The notes under the pieces: model-generated
What the model was told of the DNA's origin: nothing
The model's database searches: none
What the model saw: the letters and a program-made list of their open reading frames with translations, nothing else
Assembly (NCBI GenBank): GCA_946811695.1
Contig: OX328124.1
Coordinates: 83,952,923-84,016,922 of the forward strand
Source: Gonocerus acuteangulatus
Taxonomy: Eukaryota; Arthropoda; Insecta; Hemiptera; Coreidae
DNA: 64,000 bases
Direction: 5' to 3'
Program-made: the position numbers and the translations under genes
Part shown: one piece after another, positions 1 through 11,199 of the stretch
Numbering within the stretch: position 1 is the first letter of the stretch
Layout of the letters: every line of letters begins with the position of its first letter

Positions 1-258
1 GCAGGGATTTGGTCTCTACTTGGATCTTTAGGGGAATGACCTTCCTTTCTCTTTTATGGTGGTATCCTTTTCATTCAAATCCTTACCTGCCCCCCTTTCA
101 CCCTCAATACCCCAACTCCCCCCTCCCACTCAGCCCCTCTCTTGTCACTATTTTCTTCTAGGATTTGGTCAGTACTCTCGAGGCTTTCGCTAAACGCACT
201 TATTTGGATATTCAGTTGTGCTATCATTGTTCTGGGAACAGTTCACGTTTTCTCTGTA

Positions 259-1860
259 ATGTCACGACAGTGTATAAATAAGCCTGATTCTTTTTGCTAT
301 GTTTGTGGTGAAGTCACATTCAAGTCCACTCAGAAACCTCTGACTCCGCTGGTGAAGAAGGCATACGAGTTATACTTTGGATGTAAAGTAAGTGATCAGG
401 ACATATCCTGAGCTCCTAAAATATGCTGTAGTTCATGCTCACGTTCTCTGACTGGTTGGCTAAATGGGACACATAAGTCAATGCCATTTGCAGTTCCCAT
501 GATATGGCGAGAACCTACAAATCACGTGACCGATTGCTATTTTTGCATGACCACAATCAAAGGTTTCTCGTTCAAGAGCAAAAAGAAAATTGTTTATCCC
601 AACATCCCCTCTGCCATGAGACCAGCTCCACATGATGCCTCCATGCCCATCCCACCAAATCCGAGTAAGTTCCGTCTTAGTTCTGAGGAGTGCAGCGATT
701 CTGAAAGTGTTTCACCTCAACCTGGAACCAGTCAACAAGAAGAAATTTCAAGTTCGTCCAGCCCCTCTGAAACTCAGCCACAGCTCATAAATCAGAGGCG
801 ATTGAATGATCTTGTTCGTGATTTAGATCTCCCAAAATCAAAAGCTCAGCTGCTTGGGTCAAGGTTGCAACAATGGAATCTCTTGTTGCAGGAGGCGTGA
901 ATATATCTTTCTTCAGAAAACGGGAATCAGGAGTTCTATGCTTTTTCTCGATGGAAGAAAATCTTGTATTTTGCAATGATGTATTTCATTTGCTCCAGGA
1001 ACTTGATCTGCCAACCAATCCAGAGGAATGGAGACTATTCATTGACAGCTCCAAGTTTAGTTTAAAAGGAGGTTGTTTGTTTCCTTCATATTGGAAACAA
1101 ACATCCATCTATCCCAGTAGCTCATTCGGTCCACATGAAAGAAACCTATGACAACATGAAGATACTTCTACAAAAAATCAAGTACCATGAGTACAAATGG
1201 CGCATTTGTGCAGATCTTAAAGTGGTAGCCATGCTTACAGGACTCCAAGGAGGTTACACTAAATTTTGTTGTTTTTTGTGCCTCCATTAGTGGACAAAAA
1301 CCAAATAATTTTACCCCCACTCCACATAAAATTGGGGCTAATGAAAAACTTCGTAAAAGCGATGGACAAGGAAAGAGAAGGTTTCATGTACTTAAAACAA
1401 AAATTTCCGCATCTCAGCGATGCTATGATAAAGGAGGGAATTTTCGTAGGACCCCAAATTCGACATCTACTCAAGGACCTCACTTTTGAAGCAAAGTTAA
1501 ATACTACTGAGAAAAAGGCTTGGATTGCTTTTCGAGAGGTATGTGCTAAGTTTTTGGGAAACGAAAAATCTAGAGACTACCGAAAAATAGTCGAAGAACT
1601 GCTTACTTCATATAAAACATTGGGATGCAATATGTCCTTAAAAATACATTTCCTGCATAGTCACCTAGACTTTTTCGCCCCAAATTTGGGTGCAGTTTCG
1701 GACGAACATGGAGAACGATTCCACCAAGGCATATCCAGAATGGAAAAAAGATATACTGGCAAATGGAATGAGAAGATGCTGGCGGATTACTGCTAGACAC
1801 TGCAGCGGGAAACAGAGGAGGAAGAGTACAAAAGAAAAAAAATACTCATTGACGATGTGT
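259..1860 (+). pseudogene. broken copy of a multi-copy arthropod ORF family
   Basis: Collinear coding pieces in several frames form one decayed gene. The N-terminal part has Cys pairs (CYVC, CCSSC, DCYFC) suggesting zinc binding; a Ser/Pro-rich linker and two central blocks follow; the C-terminal part contains GAVSDEHGERFHQGISRMEK and KWNEKMLADYC. Damage: TGA at 409-411, a frame change near 890, another near 1070 (frame continues VHMKETYDNMKILLQKIKY), a gap near 1285, and TAG at 1794-1796 where Trp is expected. I recognise the block as one repeated in many arthropod genomes, behaving like a transposon ORF, but I do not know its function or name. Confidence 0.65.
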
Positions 1861-2692
1861 GTATATTCTTTGAGTTGTGTCATATCTAGTATTATACCTG
1901 ATAGCATGCAGGATTCAATTAATTATATTTTACCGTTGAAAAAGAAAAAAAAAATCTGTTATAATAAAGACAATAATTTTCAAATACAATTTTTCATTTT
2001 TTCCAAGTTTCTCCTCTTTTCTCTCAAAATCAGAGGGTGATAGAATTTTTCTGAGTTCAGATTCGGACTCAGCACACCTGAAAACATGAGAAACAGGAAA
2101 AATTGTTCAAGGGAGGGGAGAAAAGTTTTTTTTTGCAGAACAGTGTAATTTGCGATCGAGCGCAGGTTTCGGCTCTGACGAAACTACATCTAACACTAAG
2201 CAGAAATGTAGAATACGTTATTACCGCAGCATGCTTAAACTGCATCTTCACCCTGGCATCTACCTGCAAATAGCGTGAATTAACCTAAAGCGATCTCATT
2301 TGGCAGTCAAGTCACCTTAAGTCCCTCTAAGTCCTCTGACCTAAATTAGGCAGCTTAGTGTTCATTTAAAGGCCTATGCTCGAGTCTTTGCTGGATACAC
2401 GTGTCACCAGTATTTCTTCCATCTTCCGTCACGTTTGATAGGGGAAGAGAAAACAAACAGTCCCATTTAGGGTCTTACAGGCTAAGGTTATGGGCTGTTA
2501 GCGAACCCTCGTTTTCCTCGCCCGTTCCATCTTAAGCCCCTACTCTATCTCAACCATTTCCGCTTTCCCATTTACTTAATAACATGGCTTTGTTTGTTAT
2601 TTACTTATTCAATGTTTTCATGTCACTCATTTGTTGTTGTTTTTTCGTTTATCACGGAACTCGTCGTTAATAAGAAAACTAAATAGTTTCTT
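1861..2692. other. no gene seen
   Basis: AT-rich spacer between the broken ORF and a SINE. Short frames here have no recognisable content. Confidence 0.5.
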
Positions 2693-2892
2693 GGCGGCCC
2701 GGTGGCCGTGAGCATTTAACACTCCGTACTAAAGGCCGTTGGTTCGAGTCCCATTATAGGGTGGTGGCGTTTCTTTAGAAAAAAGAAAAGGCATCAGCCC
2801 TATCGTGGCTAGAAAAGGGTGGTAACCCATAGAAACCCCGTCCGAAAATTCGTAGTTAATAATAATGGACGTTAAAATTTAAATAAATAAAA
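2693..2892 (+). repeat. SINE, family A (tRNA-Leu/Ser-like head)
   Basis: Head with A-box-like GGTGGCCGTGAG and B-box-like TTGGTTCGAGTCCCA, body GGCATCAGCCCTATC...GGTGGTAACCCATAG, tail GGACGTTAAAATTTAAATAA followed by further (TAAA) units. Same layout as 7934, 31605 and 55601. Pol III-type retroposon. Confidence 0.85.
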
Positions 2893-2960
2893 TAGTTTGT
2901 TCCTGAATTAGTGGGCGATTCACTATTTTTGTATATCAAAAGTGTATCTCTTGCAAAGCT

Positions 2961-3220
2961 ATATCGTCGATACAAAAGCAAACTAACGAATATGAAAATC
3001 ACCAGTGGAGTTCAGAGTGGAAAAGCATTTATTCATAACTTTTTTTGGACAGTCAAATATTCGGCAGATTTGACCTTTTGATAGTGGAATACTTTCCCTT
3101 TAATAGAGTGAAGTCAGATTGAAGAATTTGCCGTAAATAAGTCCAGTAGAAATTATTAAAGATGGACAATGAAAGATGCATTTTTTCATATTCGTTAGTT
3201 TGCATTTGTATCGACGATAT
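2961..3220. repeat. foldback repeat with ~37-bp arms
   Basis: Arms 2961-2997 and 3184-3220 are inverted copies with about one mismatch (ATATCGTCGATACAAAAGCA outer end). The 186-bp interior has no frame. The right arm ends exactly at the target duplication of the next hAT element. MITE-like; class unknown. Confidence 0.7.
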
Positions 3221-3329
3221 CTACCTACTAGAGACCTGCACGAGTAAGTATGGCATCGCGTAATCACGAGTAGGTATACTCATGGGACGAGTACCTCGAT
3301 TACTTTATGTGTACTCATACTCATTCCGA

Positions 3330-3462
3330 ACACCGGCATCGGCATCGTGCCGCATCGGCATCGCCGAGTAAAATAATATTTGGCATCGGCATCGCCGAGT
3401 ACAGAGGGGTTTGGCATCGGCATCGTGGAGTATTGCAGGTTTGGTATCGGTATCGCCGTGAA
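3330..3462 (+). repeat. subterminal GGCATCG array, left end of hAT-1
   Basis: Four imperfect units around GGCATCGGCATCG with CCGAGTA spacers. The inverted partner is at 6540-6660. Confidence 0.75.
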
Positions 3463-4775
3463 TAACTACGTTATATACTGGTTCGCCTCGCCATGTTTAA
3501 TGAAGTCCACTGTATTACTTACAAATCAACGAAACTACAGTGACTATACAATTGTAACGTAAACAAAAACAATGTAATACAGTCTATATTAAAATCCAGA
3601 AGAATCAGTAATAAAGGTATAAGAAATAAACATTTTTTTAATGTGATAAAAGAAAAAAAAAACATAAATAAAGGCAGATATAACCGTTAATCCTGTCCTG
3701 CCGAATGTAAAAAGACGTTCTTGGTAACTTTTTTTTTTTTTTTATTTTGTCATTCACATTCACGCGCGTTTTTTCCTGTTTCTAATATCAGCATTTAAGA
3801 TGTAGAGTTTTGCAGCTCTACTCTAATCCACATAATATGTGGAAACGCTGTTGTTTTAAAAATATATTATGTTTCCTTGAAATACGTGGACTAGCACCGT
3901 ATACAAAATATGTTAACATTTACTACACATTACAAATGGTAGCTCGTACATCATTTTAAAAGTTTTTCACTTATTTATCTGTTTTATATGTTTGCCGAAA
4001 TAACAATACAACAGGAAGACATAGGCCCTGATTGAAATTCTTTTCGAAGCTAACAGTCCTGAAAGAGTTAAGGTAGTAGGCCAACTACCTAGGTAGGTGG
4101 GGACTTGTCCAAAAATATTAGGTTCATCTGCGTCTGCTTTAATGTGTGGTAGATCTAGTGTGATTTTGGCTGATATATATTTCTCTGTTAAGGTGTAACA
4201 TGCCTCCGAGAAATGGCAGAAATAATTCATAAGTCCAAATCATATGATGCCCTTTACCGAAGGATTGTACTAGAGTATGGATGGAATTTTAGACAATGAT
4301 TTAGATAAATAAAATTAGTTATCAGATTTCATAAAAAAATTATTTAGGTAAATGAAGAAAGGTTGATAGATGAGGCTTGAGCAATATTATTCATCCTGAT
4401 TAAGCAATGAAATTATTCTTGATGAGGCAAATAAAAGGATACTTTCTGCAACTAGTTCAGGAATAAGTGACAGGTCTAGAACAGCGTTGGATGAAACCAA
4501 AGAACGAACCAAGAAGGGAATCATCCACTCCATTGAGAAAAAAGGGAAATAGAGCGAGTTCAGCTTGTCTAGTGCTTTTCGCAAGTACATCTCCTGAATC
4601 GTCATTATATAATAAAATGAAAAAAAGGGGAAAGATATTGAAATATTAGTGATTGCCGTAATATAATAATAAAAATGATGATTGGTAGTTAATAAGTAAA
4701 GACTTTTTTTTATTTATTCTTTTTTTTTTTTAGGACGCTTAGACACCTAGGTCATTAATAAATATCATTAGTATT

Positions 4776-5300
4776 AAACGCATCCCCCAAAAAACATAAA
4801 TGTGAAATAGAGGCCAAGTTCCCCCCAAAAATATTTGCCAATACAAGAGATGATACAAGAAAGAAATGTCCAAGTTCATTACTTAGAAGACCTATTAGTT
4901 ACTTACTAAGTACAGTAAAGACACTTCAACTGACCTTTAAAAATAACGATAAAAATACTTTTATCCAGGTACTAAAATATAAATTTCCTCAACCAGGTAT
5001 ATTATTAAACTTGGCAATGTTTTATTTGTGCCGAAATTATCTTTAGAGAGAAAAGTAAACATTGCCAAGTTTAAGAATATACCTGGTTGAAGAAATTTAT
5101 ATTTTAGTAACTGGATAAAAGTATTTTTATTGTTATTTTTAAAGGTCAGTTGTGTCTTTATTGTTCTTAGTAAGTAATTAATAGGTCTTTCTAAGTAATG
5201 AACTTGGACATATCTTTCTTGTATCATCTTCTTGTATTGCCAATATTTTTTTGGGGGGGGACTTTGCCTCTATTTCAAATTTATGTTTTTTTTGGGGATC
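4776..5300. repeat. ~0.5-kb near-perfect foldback (long hairpin)
   Basis: Left arm about 4776-5019 and right arm about 5059-5300 are reverse complements over ~240 bp with few differences, separated by ~39 bp. Outer ends are ATCCCCCAAAAAAC and its inverse. No coding frame, no clear target duplication. Transcription would give a very long hairpin RNA. Confidence 0.8.
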
Positions 5301-5436
5301 TCATTACTATTTTCTAAGTATCAATTAAAATTTAGTTGCCGCATACCTACTGGCTTTTGTACTTCATATAAGACCAGTGTCTTTGGAGTCTGCATAAAGT
5401 TCTTCTTAATGCTTGATATTTGACAGATGAAAGACC

Positions 5437-6065
5437 TTTTTGACCTTAGTCAATTGCATTCCCCGGACCAAGACCTACCTCTGTGCCAAGTTTGGTCAAA
5501 ATCGGTAAAATGGTGTGAATTAGTGTAAGAACAAACATGCCGACAGACAGCTGATAGACGATTTTGACGTAGCCTATGACACTCCCCGGATAATAAACTA
5601 CCTATATACCAAGTTTGATCAAAATCGGTCAAATCGTGTGGATTTGTATAAGGAATAAACAGTTATGCAAACAGCTATTTTGAGCTACCCTATGACACTC
5701 CCCGGATCAAGACCGACCTGTGTGTCAAATTTTGTCAAAATCGGTCAAACTGTGTGGATTTGTATAATAAACAAACAGACAGATAGACAGCTGATTAATG
5801 ATTTTGACATAGTCTATGCCAATCCCAGGATCAAGACCTACTGATTTGCCAAGTTTTGTTAGAATCGGTCAAACGGTGTGTATTTGTATAAGGAACAAAC
5901 AGACAGACAGACAGCTGATGGACAATTTAACCTAGCCTATGATTCCCCCATATCAAGACCCGCCTGTGTCCCAAGTTTAGTCTAAATTGGTCAAACGGTT
6001 CAGATTTGTATAAGGAACAAACCTACAGACAGACAGCTGGTATAAGATTTTGACCAAGCCTATAT
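5437..6065 (+). repeat. minisatellite, ~120-bp monomer, five to six units
   Basis: Units recur at about 5572, 5690, 5813, 5935 and 6057, each with CCTATGACACTCCCCGGATC, CCAAGTTTGGTCAAAATCGG, GTGTGGATTTGTATAAG and an ACAGACAG run. The same sort of tandem block occurs inside non-coding mobile DNA of many arthropods. Confidence 0.8.
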
Positions 6066-6539
6066 GCTTCTAAATGTTTCTTAAAACATCAAATATAGGT
6101 TCTTCATACCGAGACGATTCATTTGATAACCCACATCATGGGTTTCGGACGGAATGACGGGTTTCCCAAGGAAGTAACAAAACTGGCACGACATCGCTCC
6201 AGAAGCGGCGTCAAACACACCTTTTCAGGATTTTTCTATTTTTTCCTTTAATAACACCTTCATATCTATCATCCTGCAAAATTTCAAGTCTTTAGCATCA
6301 TGGGAAATGCCTCCTATGAGTCAGTGAGTCCTATAAATCCCGATTTTTGATCGCTTATATCTCAGAAACTATTTTCAGAAAGAAAAAAAAATACTCTATA
6401 ATCCCCTTATTTACTACCTAATTCATCTGTTGCTTATCTTGCCTCCTGTATCGACATGTCGAGAAGTCGACAGTTATTTACGATGATTACGATGCAGTAC
6501 TCACGAGTATTACTCGTAATCGTAATGTAAAGTAATCGA

Positions 6540-6662
6540 CGATGCCAATTCCGGACGATGCCGAGTATGTACTCGCATCGTCCAGTTTATACTCGGCGAT
6601 GCCAATTCGAAACGATGCCGAGTATGTACTCGCATCGTCCGTTTTATACTCGGCGATTATTT
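6540..6662 (-). repeat. subterminal array, right end of hAT-1
   Basis: Two near-identical ~60-bp units built on GACGATGCCGAGTATGTACT, CGCATCGTCC and TATACTCGGCGAT, inverted relative to 3330-3462. Confidence 0.75.
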
Positions 6663-6712
6663 ATCCGATTACTTTTTACTTATCCGTGCAGTCCTCTACT
6701 ACCTACGTATAA

Positions 6713-7890
6713 TCTACTATATATTTGTCAAATACCACTCACTCACTCACTCACTTACTCACTCACTCACGCACTCATCTATCAACGCCCAGCCCAAACC
6801 GCTCGACAGAAAATTTTGAAATTTTGCATGGACACTCCCTATATAACGTAGGCGCTCGCTAAGAAAGGATTTTTTGATATTCGTATTTTTAAGCATTTTT
6901 AGGGGGGTTTAAAGATTGAGTTGGTTAGAGAAGGCAAGCCTAGGCAGCCTGCGTTGCTAGGACGATAAAGAACAGCTGTTTCCTTACATTATCTATCTCA
7001 TAGTTTTATTTCTAATTGAGGTTAATTTCAACTATGATGGCAAACCTTGAATTACTAGAAATTGACTGTCCCTCATAGAGTTTTAATTGCGTTTCTTTTC
7101 TGCCTGTCCCCGTCAGATAGGCTTGCCATATTTTTGGAAAGTTAAACCGGGTCACATTAATATGGGATGGGCATACCAGGGGGGGGATAAAAAGAGTACA
7201 AATTATAAGCAAAATGGTTGGTGAGTTTTAAGCTTAGCAACTAACGGGAAGGGGGAATCCTAAACTGTTAGTCTACCCAAACCTTAAAAATAAGAACGGA
7301 ACTTTTTTTGCTACTTGATTTTCTTAAAAAAATTTCTCAGCCAAATAGTAGTGTCTGGCAGCTGGCAGCGCTGTGCAGGTAGTTCCAGCGTTTTGCAGTT
7401 AGATTACTTCTCATTTCTTTGACACTGTGAGCAGTAGTAAAAATGTTAATTGTAGAAAAGTAACCGATTTAAAAAAGATTCTTATAAACATGAATTCATT
7501 ACTTTTTACATCTTACAGCCTTTTCCGGGACATTGATAAAACTGGGCGGGACACCGAAACAATTGCAAAATACCGGGACAGTCCCGGTAAAACCGTGATG
7601 TATGGCATATCCTTAGGTTTTCCAGGCGAGGTAATAATATCCGGAACCCTTGCACACCCTCTTCGCCTATAACCTTGGTAATACTAGTAAATATATTGGA
7701 TGTTACCATATGACTTCTTGGAAACATAAACTTTTAAATTTTAACGTCCATTGAATAAAATATAGTCTTACGGGAACCGTGCTGTAATAAACTGCACAGA
7801 ATTGTATAGTAACGTAATTTCAATGAAACATTATTTAACGCAATAAAATAACTACTTATCTACCGTGACGAAGCACGGGTATTCAGCTAG
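6713..7890 (+). mobile_element. non-autonomous Helitron
   Basis: Starts TCTACTATATATTTG after host A (6712), ends CAGCTAG before host T (7891), the A|T insertion rule. The 3' end carries the hairpin CCGTG-ACGAAG-CACGG (7863-7878), 8 nt before CTAG. The left end has (ACTC)n and AATTTTGAAATTTTGCATGG, common in arthropod Helitrons. 1,178 bp, no Rep/helicase coding. It begins 7 bp after the hAT-1 target duplication. Confidence 0.8.
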
Positions 7891-7933
7891 TTCTATCATA
7901 AGTGTCTATACTAATATTATTTAATATTAATCA

Positions 7934-8140
7934 GGAGGCCTGTTGGGCGCGAGTGCTGAGGTGTATGCACTCCGTGCCTAAGGTTACAGGTTCAATTCCC
8001 ACTAGGGGTAGTGGCTTTTCATTAGAAGAAAGAAAAGGAATCAGCCCTATCCTGGCAACAAACGGGTAGTAACAAATTAATAACTCGTCCTAAAATTCGA
8101 TGTCAATAATAAATGGTCGCTAAAATTTAAATAAATCAAT
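7934..8140 (+). repeat. SINE, family A (diverged)
   Basis: Head GGAGGCCTGTTGGGCGCGAG...CAGGTTCAATTCCCACTAGG, body ATCAGCCCTATCCTGGC, core GGTAGTAAC, tail CGCTAAAATTTAAATAAAT. More diverged than the other family A copies. Confidence 0.8.
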
Positions 8141-8280
8141 ATTAATCGCCAAAGCTTTGAAGAGTTTCAATAAATAGGAAAAAACAATATTTATATACTA
8201 TGTATAATAGTAGATCATTCTTCACTATTTTATGACGTCAGACTGCTGTTCTTGTTATATGGCATAATATTAGAAAACAT

Positions 8281-8440
8281 TCTGACTCGCAGGAACTGCT
8301 TCCATTAGTAAAGAATTAGAAGCAGTTATTGGAAGCTTTTGATCTTTCGTGAAAAATATGTAATAACATCTCAAAGATAAGGAAGATGTACGGCGCCGAA
8401 CAGGGAACTGGCAGTATCCTAAGCGGAAATTACTCTCTTG
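8281..8440 (+). repeat. dispersed repeat family C
   Basis: Begins CTGACTCGCAGGAACTGC, passes CATTAGTAAAGAATTAG and TTTGATCTTTCGTGAAAAAT, ends AACAGGGAACTGGCAGTATC. Related copies: 9921-10128, 17287-17345, 18366-18425 (minus), 24960-25092 (minus). Class unknown. Confidence 0.6.
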
Positions 8441-9050
8441 CCTTCTCTACGTCGCTCTAGGAAAACACTATTACCAAAACGTTTCTCATTTCCTTACCTT
8501 TTTTTACTAAAATACTCATTTTAGTGTTAAAATGAGAATTTTAGTTTAAAATAAAAATAACCAATTAAAAAGTGAGTTACACAGAGACAATCACAATTTA
8601 GTAGTAGTTAGTTCAAATGAACAAAACTAACACTTTCGGATTTATAAGCATTTATTTCTCCAATTGACATAGACCATAGAAAATTGCTTTAGAACCTTTC
8701 TTGAAGAGATTTTAGTAAGCTTCTGAGTGATCTGTTTTTAGTTACCATGTTTTTCTGACCATTTTCGAAACATTTAAGAAAATATAATTAGATACCTTTT
8801 CATGTCTATTAATATTTTTTCCCCCGAAAATTTCCTTCACTCGAAACGTAAACAAAATTAAGAAATCTTAGTTTCGATAATGTTGCATACTTCTGGAAAA
8901 TATTTCAATTTAATCAAATGATTCCCCCAAACCGAAAATTAGTTTAAAAAACTATTTTTATCCACTTTTCTCAGATATTACCTTGAAAATTGGTTCATTC
9001 GTTTCCCTACGTTAAAGAATCTATAAAAACAGTATCTGGAAGCATATTGA
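8441..9050. other. no gene seen
   Basis: AT-rich sequence with no convincing coding frame or repeat. Confidence 0.4.
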
Positions 9051-9168
9051 CTCGAAAAAGTAAGCGCTACGATTTTTTACACGCGACTTTTGTTCCAAAA
9101 AGTCAAAATGTTTTGACTTTTTGGCACAAAATTCGCATGTAAGCAATCGTAACGCTCACATTTTCGAG
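9051..9168. repeat. 118-bp palindrome
   Basis: CTCGAAAAAGTAAGCGCTAC (left) faces the inverse of CTCGAAAATGTGAGCGTTAC (right), with GTCAAAA-TG-TTTTGAC at the centre. A related left arm recurs at about 12131-12195 (ACGAAAATGTAAGCGCTGCG). Confidence 0.7.
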
Positions 9169-9584
9169 TCTTCGCGTGAGCAATTAACAAATTTATTTTA
9201 ATAAATTCTTTTACTTGTTTCACGCAATGTGGACGCCTCTAAGGATCTAAAGGTAGGTAGGTCCATGAAAATTTGAAGACATTTTTCGAAACGATTTCAA
9301 CAGTTCAATCTCAATGGAATGTGCTGAAAAGAATCTTTTATAATAAAGGAGCAAGCTTGTTGCTTTGTTTTATAAGCATAAAATAAATAATTGATGCTAC
9401 CAGGAGACCAAGATTGCTTTGCAGTATTTTATGTCTTATCATCCTCCCGCCATAAATCTTCTTAACCCTATAAAAGCCCCCTGTCAAATTTTATTATCTG
9501 GAAAGGCGTGTTTAGCCTAAGGTCGCCCTTCTTAAACTACATAAGGCAAGAGTAAGTAGAGACATAGCATAGACTTAGGATTAT

Positions 9585-9830
9585 GTGCAATCGTGGCTCA
9601 GCAGTCTATCCACATTTTCACAATAATAACAGTATAAACATTTTAATAATTCCGTGAAACTTTCCAAGTCTAAAATCACTGCACAATTTAGCAATAAAAT
9701 GTCTGTTAATAAGATAAGTGAATAATTTTTCGTTTTTTCGCCATGAAACTTGATATATGACATACTAGCAAAATCGGTCTATCTGGAGGGGGTTTTACTC
9801 CGGACCCAAATTAATAATATTCCCAGACCT
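9585..9830 (-). repeat. dispersed repeat family D, minus copy
   Basis: Reverse strand reads GGGTCCGGAGTAAAACCCCC, ACCGATTTTGCTAGTATGTC, ATCAAGTTTCATGGCGAAAA, ATTAACAGACAT: the same order of blocks as 13158-13445. Confidence 0.65.
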
Positions 9831-9920
9831 TGCCATGATTTTTAGTTCATAGCAACGGCACTCGATGTACATCGCGCAATACTAATGATAATGATGTGAC
9901 CCTAAAATAAGCAATAAAAG

Positions 9921-10128
9921 ACCGGCTCGCTGGAATTGTGTCAGCTCAGCTCGTTTCCGTTCTTTTCCCTAGTATCATTTGTAAAGCTTAGAGTAGAAAC
10001 AGTTAATTTGTTCTCTTAATCTTTCTTGAAAAATGTTGAAAAACACATTTAAAATAATGAAATTAAATCTCAAAGAGAACAGAGCAAGATCTTAGGCACC
10101 ACAACAGGAAACTGACAGTATTCTACGC
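9921..10128 (+). repeat. dispersed repeat family C
   Basis: GGCTCGCTGGAATTGTGTCA...TTCCGTTCTTTTCCCTAGTA...AACAGGAAACTGACAGTATT: diverged copy of the family at 8281. Confidence 0.55.
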
Positions 10129-10176
10129 GTTAATTAATTAATCCATTTAAACATCGATTTCGGGGACACCTACACT

Positions 10177-11175
10177 TAGTGTTGTAAAAGAGCGCGCCTT
10201 TAAGGCTAGAAGGCGCGGCTCCAAAAAGCTCGAGCTCTCAGAGCTTGGACAGGGCTCGATAGAAGGCGCGAGCCTTGAAGGCTCGGCTTGGTAGAAGGCG
10301 CGAGCCTTGAAGGCTTGCCTCGGGAGAAGGCGCATGCTTTGAAGCCTTTTACTTTTCATTTCCAAAATGGCGGACGGCGGGCAAACAGCTGTTTCATGAA
10401 ATATACTTTGGTAGATTCGTCCAAAATTGTTTCCGCCACACTGAAATTATTCCCTAGTAATTAAATTTATCATGGCATCGATAAACTAGATTATATGGAT
10501 CACTAATCGGTTAAAAATAGTAACTTTTTCTAAAAAATAAATTCTGTTAGTCGGTGATGGCAACACTGTCATACTTCTTAGCTGTATGACACTGTAATAC
10601 TTTTATCTCCCTTAAATAATAAAATTCCATACAATTCTTCATACAGATTTTAATCCATAAGAATACAGAATTTAAAAATCAGCTAATTGAAGCACTTTAT
10701 TTAGCGTAATCATTAACGTTATAAACTTAACTCTGTTGAATTTTAATAAATTACAAATGAAGCAAAATAAGAATTATCAGAGATAACAGCTAAATTACCT
10801 CCCTTTGTAAATAAAGATGCCGTTAAAAATTTAAATTTATTATTGTTAAATAAATGGTGAGATATGTCACAAACAAATCGAAATTAATAAAATGTAATAA
10901 TTAAAGAGTAAGTAATTATTGTATATAGATAATCTAGTAAAGCTCTAGAAAGGGTTTGACTATAACCGTGCTTGCCGAAGATCTACCTTCCCAGGGCTCC
11001 AAGGCCAAGCCTTCAAGGCTCGAGGGAGAACCTTGCCGAACCTTCAGGGCTTGATAAGGTTAGGATGGAGCCTCACTCCCGAGCCTTCATCGAGCCCTCA
11101 GAGCTCGGGCAGTAGAGGCTAGGTTCAAGGTTCAGGCCTGAAGCCTCTAGTCAGGGCTCGCTTTTAACAACACTA
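10177..11175. mobile_element. hAT-like MITE, TSD CCTACACT
   Basis: Ends TAGTGTTGTAAAAGAGC and the inverse of TAGTGTTGTTAAAAGCGAGC, flanked by identical 8 bp CCTACACT (10169-10176, 11176-11183). 999 bp, no transposase. Subterminal arrays built on GAAGGCGCGAGCCTTGAAGG (10200-10345) and inverted GGCTC/GAGCC units (10985-11160). Interior AT-rich. Confidence 0.87.
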
Positions 11176-11199
11176 CCTACACTGGTGCATACATGCATC

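Larger units (their letters stand above)
3229..6698. mobile_element. composite hAT-like element, TSD CTACCTAC
   Basis: Ends are inverted: left TAGAGACCTGCACGAGTAAG, right the reverse of TAGAGGACTGCACGGATAAG. Both are flanked by the same 8 bp, CTACCTAC (3221-3228 and 6699-6706), the hAT signature. Subterminal arrays of GGCATCGGCATCGCCGAGTA-like units (3330-3460) face reverse-complement units (6540-6660), likely transposase-binding arrays. No transposase is left; the interior holds a foldback (4776-5300) and a minisatellite (5437-6060). Confidence 0.85.

Noticed and set aside
5437..6065. CRISPR-like array
   Set aside because: Units are ~120 bp and diverged along their whole length with no conserved short repeat/unique spacer alternation; a eukaryotic minisatellite.
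7500..7680. Separate transposon inside the Helitron (CGGGACA/TGTCCCG-like motifs)
   Set aside because: Only scattered CCGGGAC words; no paired ends or duplication.
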